The notes under the pieces are model-generated. The model saw nothing but the letters and a program-made list of their open reading frames with translations. It was not told the origin of the DNA and ran no database searches. Source: Elgaria multicarinata webbii (Eukaryota; Chordata; Lepidosauria; Squamata; Anguidae). From it: 64,000 nt of DNA. The DNA lies in NCBI RefSeq assembly GCF_023053635.1, contig NC_086173.1:142633197-142697196 (forward strand), given 5' to 3'. Positions 11,376 to 23,600 of the stretch are shown piece after piece; position 1 is the stretch's first letter; each line of letters opens with the position of its first letter. Position numbers and translations under genes: made by a program.

Positions 11376-11505
11376 CGGGTCGTAGCTCAGTGGCAGAGCG
11401 CACGCTCCCATCCCCGACCTTTCCAGGGAGGTCTGGAAAAACTCCTGCCTGAAACCCTGGCGCCTCGCTGCCCATCAACAGTGACAACACTGAGCATGCG
11501 AATGG
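11376..11505 (+). repeat. tRNA-derived SINE fragment in the ARIH2 promoter
   Basis: Contains a perfect A-box-like TAGCTCAGTGGCAGAGCGC (starting at 11383), then GGGAGGTCTGGAAAAACTCC and TGCCTGAAACCCTGG, then a tail with AACACTGAGCA. These match the SINE family at the window start and at 60.5 kb. It is not an intact tRNA, because no acceptor stem or T-arm can be formed. Confidence 0.6.
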
Positions 11506-11689
11506 CTCAGCCCAGACGCCCCTCCCCGCTCAGGACAATAGTTCGCTCCGGCCTTTCTTGAGCCTCCCGATATCCCTCTTTCGCGTTGGGGTTCTTCTAC
11601 GTCAGCGACGTTCAGGCTCGCCTAGGTGCCCCTCCCCCGCGTTTCCCGACAGCGGAAGTGACGCCTCGCTGGAGGCCAGGGCTTCCGGT

Positions 11690-11869
11690 GCGCAGGCCAC
11701 AGTGGCCCGGCTAGAGATGGAGGAGTCGGAGGGGAGGTGATTTTCTTCCTCTCCTTTTCCGCCGCCCCAGCTGCCTCTCCGGCTTCACTCACTGCCGCTT
11801 GTGCGAGGTGCGTCCGTCGTGCGGGACCGGGGTGGCTGCGGCCTCCAGACCGTCTTATCCGCTCTCTAG
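11690..11869 (+). other. ARIH2: ARIH2 candidate non-coding exon 1
   Basis: A splice donor AG/GTGAGC lies at 11869/11870 in the CpG island, upstream of the coding exon 2 acceptor at 20271. A 5' untranslated first exon is expected for ARIH2, whose ATG lies in exon 2. The start coordinate is a guess. A weaker donor at about 11737 (GGAG/GTGATT) is an alternative. Confidence 0.45.
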
Positions 11870-12337
11870 GTGAGCGCAGGGCTGGGGGAGCCGGGCCTTG
11901 TTTACATTGAGGGAGGGAGAGGGAAAGACGTTATATTGAGGGCTGTGGTAGTATTGCAGGGAGGGAGCACTTGGCTGCAGGGCAGGGGCGCCTCGCTGGC
12001 TTTCACCTTAGCAACTCCAGCTCCCCCCCCCCGGGTGTGGGGCACGAAGGTGAGAGGGGGGCTGGCGCTCTTCTTCCCATTGACGGAACCGATATGGTGG
12101 GTCGAATATTGGAGTTGGGAGGCGGGTGATAACGGCCTCGGGTTTGCCCACACGCCCCACTCTCGGCCGTGGAACTTGGACAGGTCACGAGCTCTCAACT
12201 TAGCCGAATAAAGCAAGCGAAGCCTGCACGCGCTTCTTAAGTTTTTTGGGGAAATTAATATTTGCGGGCGCACACTTGCACGTGAAAGGACTATGCTACC
12301 TCTCTGGTCACCCAAGTGACCTTTTTTAGTATTTAAG

Positions 12338-12468
12338 GGCGCAATCCTATCCATGTTTAGACAGAAAAAAGCCCTACATCTTCCAGCATTCTTCAGCTAG
12401 CTATACTAGCAGGGGAATACTGGGAGTTGTAGGACTTTTTTCTATCTAAACATGTATACGATTTTGTC
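12338..12468. mobile_element. Short palindromic MITE
   Basis: The left arm GTTTAGACAGAAAAAAGCCC and the right arm GGACTTTTTTCTATCTAAAC are inverted copies with few mismatches. Outside them AATCCTATCCAT pairs with ATGTATACGATTTT. It is about 130 bp, non-coding, and lies in ARIH2 intron 1. Its end sequence links it to the AATCCTATG repeat family. Confidence 0.6.
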
Positions 12469-12469
12469 T

Positions 12470-15400
12470 TAAAGTAAACAGATATCTCAAATTGTTTTTA
12501 CTGTTGCTGTTTAATTTTGTATGTAGTTCCAACAGTGTGTGAGTTACCATATAGGCTATAGAAGTTATGTCTGTGTAACCAGCACTGAGGACAAAGCAAA
12601 TTATAAATGCAGCTGCTACTTGGAAGGCATGTATTCTACAGCAGACCATTAATATGATAGTGGAGGGTGAAATTAGGGATTTGTAAAGAGGAACTAGACA
12701 TAAATTAATTGAGGGGTGGTAGTGGAACGTAGACTTAAACTTTTACCCACTATTCTGTATGCAAAGGCAGCATTTGTAATGGGTCATAGAAGGTGCTCCT
12801 AACAGGAAGTGTTTATGCACTTTGACGGTTAATATGGCTAAAGCTCAAGTGCAAAGTCTAACAAGTACTCCCAGTATTCCCCTGGCAGCATGGCTAGCAG
12901 GTTTGCATGTCTGAGCTTCCCTACTGGAGCCTGGTTAACTGGCATTCAGAGAGTTATTGTTAGTTTCCCTAAATTACTGATCCCAGCCATATTTGCAACA
13001 TGTGTTGGTGGTTAGGTGAATGAATGGACAGCTATGGAAATAGCTGCTTTGCTTCCACTTGGTATCTGAAGTGACAATGTCCTCGATTTAGTGAGGAACC
13101 CTTTCTATAATACAGCAACTTTAACAAGTTAGTATTAGAGAGTCATGCAGTTATTTCAATTTGGCTGAAATATACTCTTTTATGTGGACATTCCTTAGAA
13201 TAGATTCAGTTTCAGGCTTATGATAGCAAGTTATCTCAGGGTAAGTATAGCATTTGTAGACAGCTAGATCTCCTGAAAGAATATGACTTGCTTTCAAAAC
13301 TGGGTGTTTTATCCAATAAATAAGCACATTGATAAACAAGCTCCTAGGTAACATAGCAATAGACTCAAAATTAGCTGAAATAAGTAATCAAGCTCAAATC
13401 AGTGTTCACAAGTCCAGAGGGAATTTGTTTATTTACCATTTCTCCCTACTCTTCCATCAAAAAGGCTCCCAGAGTGGCTTACATAAGATTACATTATTTC
13501 ATTGCATGAACATTTGTTTAAACAAGTGAAAGAATTGTTCATTTTATATACCCCTCTTCTGTAATGAAGTATTCATTCACATAACACTTGATTGTCTTTG
13601 GGAAGATTAGGATTTCTGTTCTAAAACTGAATTAAAAAATCATTTTAATAAGTGATACTTTGGCAAAGGGGGATGACTGTTTGAATGCTTTGACATGGTG
13701 AAGATAGGGCTCTGTACAGATTTCACATATTTTCTAGTGAGTTAATATTACATGCCAGGGTTGTGTCAAAGCATCCAAAGGACGTTTAACCTTTCAGAAA
13801 AGAAATCACTTTGTAGTGGTTTAATTTAGTTAGTTTAGTTATGGTGTCAAAATTGTCCTTGTAATTCTCCCGTATAATAGGCAATAATATTTCTGGCACA
13901 CTTGAATTTAGAAACTAAGTACTTGACAGTTCTAAATACATCTGAGGTTCAATTTCTGTCATATTCCGGTGTGTCTAACACACTGTAAAATAGTGTAGAG
14001 TTGTACAAGTGGTGAAAGTTCAGTTCCTAGTGACTGCTATTGAGTTGTACGAAAGCAAGCTGGCTGCAGCATGGGATACTGATGGGTTGGGAGATCCTGA
14101 CTGAATCATAATTTGCCTTGTTTCCTTAACTGTGTAACCTGATTGCACCCTGCTTACCATCTCCAATGTAAGTTAATGTTGACTATTCCCTTCTGTGCAG
14201 TTCTCAAAGGTTTGTCATGGTCTAGACTGTTCTATTCCTGGCTCACAGCCCTCTAAACCTCCCTTGCCTTTCCACTTCCTTCCTCCCACTAGTATACTGC
14301 CATTCCTATATTGTGCCTGGTTTTGCCACAACTCTACTCTACTCCTTGGTTTCTCTTCCTTTCTTTAAGTACTTGCTTTTCAGCCCACAGGCCCTTTGCC
14401 CCATTTCCTTTAGCCATCTCTTAGACTCTCTAGCATTTCTGTTCCCTCCCCCATCAGACATTCCTTCCTGATCATAAGCACTTTGAAATTTCTTCAGAAA
14501 TCCCTCTCACATTAGCTGCTTTCTCTTCTATCCTTCCTTTAGATGAATGTTTTCTGAGTCAACTGCCTACTTTGCTTCCTTCCTTTAGCCATCTTGCCTC
14601 TGGGCTTCCAGCCCTTACCAACCCCACAAAGTATGTCCTGAACCTAGGATCTGTGTAATGTGTTAATCTCAGCCAAACTGGCAATTCTGTCTCCTCTCAC
14701 AGAAGGTAGACTGCAAGCATTGATAGTGTCCCCCCACCCCCAAGCTTGAATGCTTATGACTTTTCATACCGTCACACAAGCTCAGCATATCAAAGGCTTC
14801 ATTGCAGCAGGTATGATATGATATAGAGTTTTGGGGTGCTTGAGGGGGAGAAGTAAAGTGGCTCTCATTTTTTTAAAAAAATTGATTCTCCCCTGCCCCC
14901 AATGACCTCTACTGACATGGACCCCTGAGAGTGGGGGCACACTGTGTTCACAGACCATTCAGGGGTCTGTACTGTATGGGCCTTTCTTTCCCCAGTCGTG
15001 GAACCAATGATGGTAGTCAAAGGCATGTTGTAAAAGGCATCTGTAAAGACTATAAAAATGATGTGGTTACTGTAGTCATTTCATTTATTGGTAACACTTT
15101 GCAATTTACCACCCTCAGGGTCAGGGGTATTGTTTTAATTAAACAGCGTGACATAATGAGTTCGCATTGCAAAAGAGAATGTTATTCCCTAACTAAAGTC
15201 TTGTGAACAGGCTTGGATTCTGAAATGACAAAACATCAGAATTTCCTTTTACTAGAAAATGAAGGCTGTTAAGTCCTGGCATTAAAGACTTGTTCTCCCA
15301 TTTAATTGGCCCTCCCACACTATGTTTCCCCGTCATCTAGTATGTTGAAAAAAGAGTTGCCCTCTTTTTTCTACAAAGTTAGTGTCTGTCTCTGAAAAGT

Positions 15401-16020
15401 GTGTGAGTTGGGCTTTTCAGTACTGTGTTGGAATTACTATCTTATTTGGAATTACAGTCTTATTCTTGCAGTTTATTGTCTTATTGACTATAAAAATCAA
15501 TATTCTATGAAAGCACCATAAATTTGAATAGCAATTCAATTCTTCTCATGTCTCTATTTCATATTCCATTCGTCTATACTGTAAACCTCTTCTATAAGCT
15601 AGTAATTACCTATTTGCTGGTGTCTCCAGATGAATGTTCACTGCCATGGGGATAGAGAAGTATATACACTTGATGTAATGCTGTTCTTATGATTCTACAT
15701 GTAGCACCCTACTCTTCCCTACTAGCCTTAAGATGAACTACTGGGTTCATATGGAAGTTGTGTGTAGGCTTTTCCCACCAGTCTCTTTTTTCTTGCAAGT
15801 GTGACTCTATACCCATGGGGTAACTCCATAGGGCAGGTGACTGACTGTGGCTTCAGTATTGTGGGTGGAGAAGGGGAGGAGCCTGGGTGAGTGGAAGTGT
15901 AATCTTTATAGTATCTATAAGGTTGGTATAAAGTATTTGGTTGTCAGAGACTTTAAGTCCTTGAGGAAACTCGGGTAATGGGAAAACTACTTTGGGAGCA
16001 AGATTTGAAGAGCCAGAACG
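12470..16020. other. ARIH2 intron 1, mostly unique sequence
   Basis: No exon or RNA gene is recognised. A pyrimidine-rich stretch at 14180-14620 and a short hAT-like fragment at about 12840-12900 are the only notable features. Confidence 0.5.
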
Positions 16021-16024
16021 TATG

Positions 16025-17485
16025 TTTGTTTATTCATTCATTTATTTATTTATTTATTACATTTTTATACTGCCCAATAGCCGAAGATCTCTGGGCAGTT
16101 CACAAAAATTAAAACCATGAAGAGCATAAAAACAACCAACACAAATACAAAATACAATATAAAAAGCACAACCAGAATAAAACCACACAGCAAAAATTAA
16201 TATAGGTTAAAATATGAGATTAAAACAGCAAAGTTTAAATTTAAGTTAAATTAGGTGTTAAAATACTGAGAAAATAACAAAGTCTTCAGCTGGCGACAGA
16301 AAGAAAACAATGTAGGTGCCAAGCAAACCTTTCTGGGGAGCTCGTTCCACAACCGGGGTGCCACAGCAGAGAAAGCCCTCCTCCTAGTAGCCACCTGCCT
16401 CACTTCCTTTGGCAGGGGCTCACGGAGAAGGACCCCCTGTGAATGATCTTAAGGTCCGGGCAAGTACATATGGGAGGAGGCGTTCCTTCAAATAACCTGG
16501 CCCCAAAGTGTTTAGGGCTTTGATTGTTAATACCAGCACTTTGAATCGGGCCCGGACCTGGACTGGCAGCCAATGAAGTTGTAAAAGGACTGGCGTGATA
16601 TGAGCTTGCCGGTCAGTCCCTGTTAGTAGGCGGGCTGCCCTGTTTTTTACCAGCTGAAGTTTCCGGACCGTTTTCAAAGGCAGCCCCACATATAACGCAT
16701 TGCAGTAATCCAAACGAGAGGTTATCAGAGCATGGATAACTGTAGCTAGGCTATCTCTGTCCAGATAAGGACGTAGTTGGTATATCAGCCTAAACTGATA
16801 AAAGGTGCTCTTTGTCACTGAGTTCACCTGTGCCTCAAGTGACAGTTCTGGATCCAAGAGCACCCCCAAACTATGGACCCGATCCTTTAGGGAGAGTGCA
16901 ACCCCATCCAGGACAGGACAAACATCACCTCACCGGACAAATGAACCACCCGCTAACAGTACCTCTGTCTTGTCTGGATTGAGTCTCAGTTTGTTAGCCC
17001 TCATCCAGTCCATTACCGTGCCCAGGCACTGGTTCAGAACAGCCACTGCCTCACCTGGGTTTGATGAAAAGGAAAGGTAGAGCTGGATATCATCCGCATA
17101 TTGCTCAGTCCACATTTCCGGATAACTTCCCCCAGCGGCGGCTTGTATATGCTAAACAGCATAGGGGATAAGATAGAGCCCTGTGGAACCCCATGTCTTA
17201 GGTGCCACGGCACAGAGCAATAATCCCCCAGCACCACCTTCTGAAAACGGCCATCCAAGTAGGAGCGGAACCACTGCAATGCAGTACCTCCAACTCCCAG
17301 CTCAGACAGCCTATCCAGAAGGATACCATGGTCGATGGTATCGAAAGCCGCTGAGAGGTCCAGGAGAACCAACAGGGTCACACTCTCCCTGTCTCTCTCC
17401 TGGCAGAGGTCATCCCACAGGGCGACCAAGGCAGTTTCCATTCCAAAACCAGGCCTGAAACCCGATTGAAATGGATCTAGATAGC
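16025..17485 (-). mobile_element. L2-clade LINE, 3' half with reverse transcriptase remnant, minus
   Basis: Read on the minus strand it carries an RT palm region. [11 protein letters not shown] lies at about 17350, [13 protein letters not shown] at about 17160-17200, and the catalytic YADD box near 17095-17110. Thumb words such as NKLRLNPDKTEVLL and GVLLDPELSLEAQV follow, then the 3' untranslated region ending in a TTTATT-type tail at 16025. It lacks the 5' half and the endonuclease. The coding region lies in more than one reading frame, so it is dead. It is antisense to ARIH2 in intron 1. Confidence 0.85.
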
Positions 17486-17599
17486 TTCTGTTCTTGGTTC
17501 TCTTCTACTGGACGAAGCTGACTGAACCCATGGCAGGACTTCACCTTAATTGCAAATCAAGTATTTGTTGGAGTGAGCCACAGGGTCCCAATTCACATC

Positions 17600-17910
17600 A
17601 TTACCATGGCTTAAACGTCAGGGTTGCTTGTTTAAGCTGCAGAGTGTGCTGGCATATGCCGGGCGCCATTTGCCTAATTACCCGCCCAGGCGCAGCTTGT
17701 TGTGTCATCTGAACCCAGGTGCCATGGTTTGTGTGAGGGGGAAACAGTCCTCAAATAACCCAACAACAGCCAATGTGTTAGTTGATAGTTCTTTCCGCCT
17801 CAAACAAACCATGCCATCGGTTTGGATGATATGACAAGCTGTGCCCAGGTGGGTAGTTAACAAATGCCATGCAGCACATGCCAGCGCTTAAGCAAGCCAC
17901 TGTGTAATTC
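17600..17910. mobile_element. Large hairpin, MITE-like
   Basis: Arms of about 70-90 bp. The left arm carries TAATTACCCGCCCAGGCGC and CAGCTTGTTGTGTCATCTG. The right arm carries ATGATATGACAAGCTGTGCC and CAGGTGGGTAGTTA. The arms flank a loop of about 100 bp. It is non-coding and no target duplication is identified. Confidence 0.55.
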
Positions 17911-18824
17911 TCATTGAAATCAATGAAATTTATTTCCAAGTAAACATGTTAGTTTGGGCTACATGTTGGGCTACATGTTAGGCTAGTTATATTAGATGGT
18001 GGTGGTTTTTTGAGCTAAGCCGTGGTTCTTTTGCTGAATGTAAAGTAACTGCAGGGCTAGATCTGTGTGTGAAATATATTGGTTCCACTAGGCTAGACCC
18101 TATGACAGAGAGAGGTGTTTTTCCATGGAAGTAACTTTTTTTGTGGTATTTATAAGTATTATTGGTGACTTTTTGGTCATGTTCATTAGAAAATGTAGGT
18201 TGTAGCTGGCTAAAACCATATGTCCAAATTATTGATGAGATTTTTGGAGAAAGCATCTAGTTATAGTTGCTAGCAGAGTAGAATGTATATAGAATCCTGC
18301 CTTTAGCTATTTTCATATCACCCAGGGACCTGTGTGCTTTTTAACAGATACTTTTAGGAGCTAAACTAGGCTCTGAATAAGATAGCTTACTAAGAATTTC
18401 CTGCCTTTTGAGTGTGGGATATTGGGTGTGTGCATGTGATAGCTCTTGGTTTGCTTATCTTCCAGCCTCTGACTTCTAAATTGGGTTAGAGGCAGACACA
18501 TTTCACCATTCAACTATTGCTTCAGCCAGTTTGTTTCCCAAGTGTGACAGGACGTGATGCTTCTTTAAAAGTAATAAAGGTCATGGGAACTTGAGTTACA
18601 TACTTTGAAGGTACCAGGTGTCATTACTACTGTGTAGTGGTTATTTAGTGCTACTAGTTACATTGGCACAGTTTTTGCCAATGAAGATTACTATCTAGGT
18701 GAGAAAGTTGGCTAGAGTAAACTGTTAGCAGACAGTGTAGAAAAGATTAGGATATGGTGCTCTAGGGAGGCCTTTGCAGAAAAGTGAGTTTTGGAGTTAG
18801 AGATTGAAGTGGATTGATGGGTAA

Positions 18825-18890
18825 TAATAATAATAATTAATAATATATTTATTTGTTACCCGCCTCTCCCTCTGGATCAAGGAGGCTGTT
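18825..18890 (-). mobile_element. LINE tail fragment, minus
   Basis: An AAT repeat, then TATTTATTTGTTACCCGCCTC and CCCTCTGGATCAAGGAGG. This resembles the reversed 3' end seen at 21175-21230. Confidence 0.5.
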
Positions 18891-19089
18891 GCATGTGTAC
18901 TGAGCACTGTTAAGTTAAAGATGTGAAGGCAGGACTAGAAGAGGGAAGCAAAGCAAAATGCTGTCCTTTCTCTTTTGAGACAGCGAAATCCTGATGAACT
19001 GTGTGGATTCAGAAATAGTTCTTTTGAGAGTTGAAACTCAATCCATAAAAGATGGAGGTGTTGAGAGTTGGCAGGCCAGTCAGCTTGTC

Positions 19090-19560
19090 TCAAGTAGGGT
19101 CACCCTCCTTTTAAAATGTAACCCCCCATCTAGAGCAGGCTGACCACCTACTCCTGACAGACAAGTTTGTAGCTTGGGGTGCTCCTGGATTCAGCATTGT
19201 TACTATGCATGTGGAAGCTTTGGCTAAAAGTGCCATTTACAGCTATGCCTAATGAACCAGCTCTGACTTCTCTACGAAGATATAGCTAGATAACCTCTAG
19301 ATTAGACTACTGTAGTGAACTGTACATGAGTTTGCCTTTGAAGTCTGTTCGGAAACTTCAGCTGGTTGAGAAAGCAGTGGTCAAGCTCTTCAGAAGATTT
19401 GGCCAAAGATGTCATATTTACACGGATCCTCGTGAAGCTGCATCCATTACTTCTGAAGCACTGTTCAAAATGCTTGTTTTACAGCTCTGCCTGGTGACTG
19501 TTGAGGGCACTGCTGCTATCACATGTCCATTATTTGGCAGTAAGGCTTGAACCTTATCAG
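19090..19560 (+). mobile_element. Degraded L2-clade LINE RT C-terminal region, plus
   Basis: Scattered reading in the plus frames gives SLPLKSVRKLQLVEKA at about 19327-19375, matching the LPLKTVRKLQLVKNRA segment of the copy at 16.4-16.9 kb. The rest is heavily mutated, so this is an old copy in ARIH2 intron 1. A LINE-like tail with AAATAAAT lies at 19740-19835. Confidence 0.6.
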
Positions 19561-20271
19561 TAGTGGCACCTCTGGCCAGCCTGTTGCACTTGTTTACAAG
19601 GGTCATGAAAATTGTCCTTGTTAGAAGGAGATTTATTTATTTATTTATTTTACTTTGCATGAAGTAATGTAATTAGAGCTGAAATACTGGACACTTTATG
19701 CACGTGGGTAGTTTTATAAGTGACTACTGTTAAGGATTTTTATGTTTTGATTACTTTAAATTGGGTTATTTAATTTGTATGGTATTTTGTATGACTTTTA
19801 ATTTTGCTAGGTAGCAAAATAAATAAATAAATAGGCAGAGATTGGAGAAGTGGACCACCACATCACCCTTTATATATTTCAGCAACACTTTTCAAAGTGT
19901 TATTTTACCATTCTTTTCCCACTTAAAACTGCAGCAATAACCCTGTGTAGTAGGCTAAATGGAGTGGGAAGAGAGAGTCATTCTTATTGCCATGCAGAGA
20001 GTGAAGTTCACACTTGAGCAGGAATTTGAGCATGCATCTTTAAGCAATCTGTGGACAGGAATAATGTGGCCTCTTACAAAAAAAGTTCAAAATATACATT
20101 AAGTGTGAGTATTGTTGCTTACTTTTAATTAATTTGTTGTGCCCTCCCCCCCCCCCCCCCCGAACTATGTTGTTGTTGACAGGCTATTTCCACACTCTGT
20201 GGGCATAACAATTAAACTTGTTTGTCTGTTTTCTTCTCTCTCCCTGGTCTCTCCCCCCCCCCCCCATTTAG

Positions 20272-20367
20272 GAGGTAGAAAAGTCAGATGAAGTCAAAAG
20301 AGCGATAGTGTGCTTGAAAAAGAGACAGACATTGCTCTCCTGCTCTGCAGTTTGGCAGAGCACTAAG
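20272..20367 (+). other. ARIH2: ARIH2 exon 2 5' untranslated part with a short upstream ORF
   Basis: The acceptor TTTAG/GAGG follows a C/T-rich tract and opens exon 2 at 20272. A small upstream ORF (ATG at 20288, stop at 20306-20308, six residues) precedes the main ATG. The main ATG at 20368 has a weak context (CTAAGATGT). It was chosen because the protein there starts [18 protein letters not shown], as in known ARIH2. Confidence 0.7.
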
Positions 20368-20616
20368 ATGTCTGTGGACATGAACAGCCAGGGCTCTGAC
20401 AGCAATGAAGAGGACTATGATCCCAACTGTGATGAGGAGGAAGAGGATGAAGAACCTGGGGACATTGAGGATTACTATGTGGGGGTAGCAAATGACGTGG
20501 AGCAACAGGGAGCAGATGCCTTTGATCCTGAGGAATATCAGTTCACCTGCCTGACTTACAAGGAGTCCGAGAGTACCCTGAATGAGCACATGGTCAGCTT
20601 GGCCTCTGCATTAAAG
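20368..20616 (+). CDS. ARIH2: ARIH2 coding exon 2 (residues 1-83)
   Basis: Encodes the acidic N-terminal region, ending in MVSLASALK, with donor AAAG/GTGAGC. It is very close to mammalian ARIH2. Phase 0 at the 3' end. Confidence 0.97.
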
Positions 20617-23600
20617 GTGAGCAGTGTTGTGGCGTTTGATGAAGGTGCACCTTTAAGCCTGCAAATGGACAACACAAACTTGAATCGCTTGGTCTGCCAT
20701 CAAAGCTGTAAGTGACAACTGACCAAAAGTACTGTGGATCTGTCTGGGGTGTTTCCACTATTATTGGCACTGGGCTTGTGTGTGGGTCTTTGTATGGGCC
20801 CCTTTACATGGAGCTTCTTTAACATTCATGGGCAACAAAAATGCACAGGATTTCATTTGATCATTCATTTATTTACTGAACAGTATAAAACCTCCTTGAA
20901 TTTTTTAGAAAAATGTTTCCAGTCTTCAGTATTACAGATAAGCAACCATAGGTTGAATCCAGTTAGCACCACCCACCAACAGAAAAGCTTCATCATTGAA
21001 ACCAGGAGGGGGGGCAGTTCCTTCTCCCCACTGCAGCTCCCCAACCATCTAAAAATGTGCTCTTCAAGGGGGCACAAGGAGCTGTAGGAGGGAAGGAAAA
21101 ATTCTGTTATGGAAGCGCAGGTCCATTCATGCAACACTGAATTTTGCCCCATATATTTGAAATAAGAATATAATAAGAATAATAATTTATTTCTTACCCA
21201 CCTCTCCACTTGGATCGAGGTGGGGAACAACAGTAAGCATAAAATACATAAAATACTGATTTAAAACATGGTATACACTGTTTAAAAACATCCTAAAAGC
21301 ATCCTAAAAACATACTAAAATATCCTGAAATTCTACTGGATAGGTCTGCCAGAAGAGATCAGTCTTGACAGCCTTCTTGAATGATAAAAGACTGTCAAGC
21401 TGACGAGTCTCCTCCAGCAGGCTATTCCACAGTCTGAGAGCAGCAGAAGAGAAGGTCCTCTGGGTTATGGTTGTCAGCCTAGCCTTTGCTGACTGAAGTA
21501 GATTCTTCCCAGAGGACCTGAGTGTGCGGGGCGGATTGTATGGGAGAAGGCGATCCTGCAGATAGCCTGGACCCAAACCATGTAGGGCTTTAAAGGTGAT
21601 AACCAACACTTTATACTTCACCTGGAAACTAAAAGTTACCAGCATGTGCACTACCATCTTTAGGTCTTCTAACGCTAGGAAGGGGCGCAGCTGACGTATC
21701 AGCCGAAGCTGATAGTAGGCACTCCTGGCCGTCACATCTATCTGGGCTGTCATTTGGAGCGACGGGTCCAGAAGCACCCCCAAGCTGCGAACGCAGTCTT
21801 TCAGGGGGAGTGTAACCCCATCCAGAACCGGTTGACACACCTCCAAACCCAGGTTGTGGCCTTTGACAGCAAGCACCTCCGTCTTGTTTGGATTCAGCTT
21901 CAGTTTGTTTTTCCTCATCCAGCCCATTACCACTTCCAAGCATTCATTCAGAGGAGACACACTATCCTTAGCTGACGCTGTTGTCGAAGGCATAGAGAAA
22001 TATATTTGGGTGTCATCAGCATACTGATAGCACCCTGCCCCATGCCTCCGGATGATCTCTCCCAGAGGTTTCATGTAAATATTAAATAGCATTGGGGAGT
22101 CCTGCTGGAAACCCCAACTCAGGACATGTTGAGTTCCCGAGCAACTGGCGTTGAGAGGCATAGTGCCTCTGATGTTAGAGGTAAATTATAGCCATCATGA
22201 CTAGTAGCTATTGATAGTCTTATTCTCTATGAATTTATCTAATTCCCCTTGAAAGCTATCCAAGTTGGTAGCCATCACTATATCTTGTAGTGTGAATTCT
22301 AACTGTACGCTGTGTGAAGATGTACTTTCTTTTATCTGTCCTGAATCTTGTACCGCTCAGTTTCACTGGATGACCCCGAATTCTAATCTCAGAACCACAC
22401 CATGAATAATTTTATAACTTCTATTGTGTCCCCTCTTACTTGACTTTTTGCTAAGTTAAAGAGCCCTCCAGCGTTATTACGTTTCCTCGTAGGAGAGTTG
22501 CTCCACCCTCTTGTTCATTTTGGTTGCTTTTCTGCACTTTTTCCAGCTCCAAAGCATCATTTGAAAGGTATTGTAACCTGAACCAGTGTGGTTGCACCAT
22601 AGGTTTGTGTAAGGCAGGGATGCAGAACCTCTTTCAGCCTGAGGGCCGAATTCTGTTCGGGGAAGCTCTCGTCTCAGCCTCACAAAAACAAAGTACTAAA
22701 GAAAAACGAAATGCCCATGAAGCCAGGTTTGATAGTTACTGGGCAGAGTAGAACAGTTTATTATTAGGTGACAATGAAATATCTATGTTTAGTAGATTAT
22801 AAATACTCATATTTCAGAAATGCTCAGATTAGTTCTTCATTTCTATAGAAAAATCTTCTCAAACTCAATGTATCTGGTAGAGGCGTTGGCTCAGTTTAAA
22901 GATTAATTGTACAGCTAATAGGCGTACATCCAGATTACATAATAATCAGGCATTTACTCGAATGCATGAGGGTTTAAAGTGGGTGGAGAGGGCGCTGCTC
23001 CCCACATCTCCAGGCATACTGTCACCACCTCCCTCAGTTCAGTCCCTGCTGTTTTGAATCAGCAACTCTAAAAGGGCGTTCTACTCGGTTGCTTGAACGC
23101 AAGCAGAATTCTCTCCACAATAGCAGATGCTGCCTTATCACGGTTCCTGATCCCATCTGGAGATGTAGGGGATGGGGCCAGGGTGCATACCCCATCCCTT
23201 TATCCACTTTAACCCTTCTCACATTCAGCCAAATGCCTGAATAAGGCTAACGTTAACCTAGTTATTATTTCAAAGAAACTTAGTATTTACGTTAACAATA
23301 TTTTAAATCTGATTAAAAAAATTAAATCCATTTTTCAGTTCTTCTATTAAAAATGTTTTTTATTTTTATTCACCATGCTGTATTGTCTTAACTAACTCCC
23401 TTTCCTTGCTCTGCTACCCAGCCTGTGACTTTACGTATATGAGTTCAGTCATCGAAACAAACGGAAAGCCTGTTGACCTTCAAAGCTCTTCACGGTCTAG
23501 CTCCTGCCTATCTTTCCTCTCTCATCTCACACTATTGCCCCGCTCGTGCTCTTCGCTCCTCTGATGCCATGCTTCTTGCCTGCCCAAGGGTCTCTACTTC

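Larger units (their letters stand above)
11180..12260. promoter_or_regulatory. ARIH2: ARIH2 CpG-rich promoter region
   Basis: A sharp rise in GC and CpG content against AT-rich flanks marks a CpG-island promoter. Visible candidate sites are an ETS-type CGGAAGTGACG at about 11654, an inverted ETS-type CTTCCGG at about 11682, and a CRE-like ACGTCA at about 11599. There is no clear TATA box, as is usual for housekeeping genes. It lies just upstream of the ARIH2 first-exon donor. The transcription start is not determinable from sequence alone. Confidence 0.7.

Noticed and set aside
11383-11460. Possible tRNA gene (TAGCTCAGTGGCAGAGCGC)
   Set aside because: Only the D-arm/A-box region matches; no anticodon arm, T-arm or acceptor stem can be formed, and the tail matches a SINE.
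11558-12354. Open frames in the ARIH2 CpG island, both strands
   Set aside because: Long frames are expected by chance in GC-rich DNA; none resembles SLC25A20 or another known neighbour.
16420-17441. Minus-strand frames that look like a host reverse-transcriptase-like gene
   Set aside because: The sequence, tail and multiple copies show it is an L2-clade LINE remnant.
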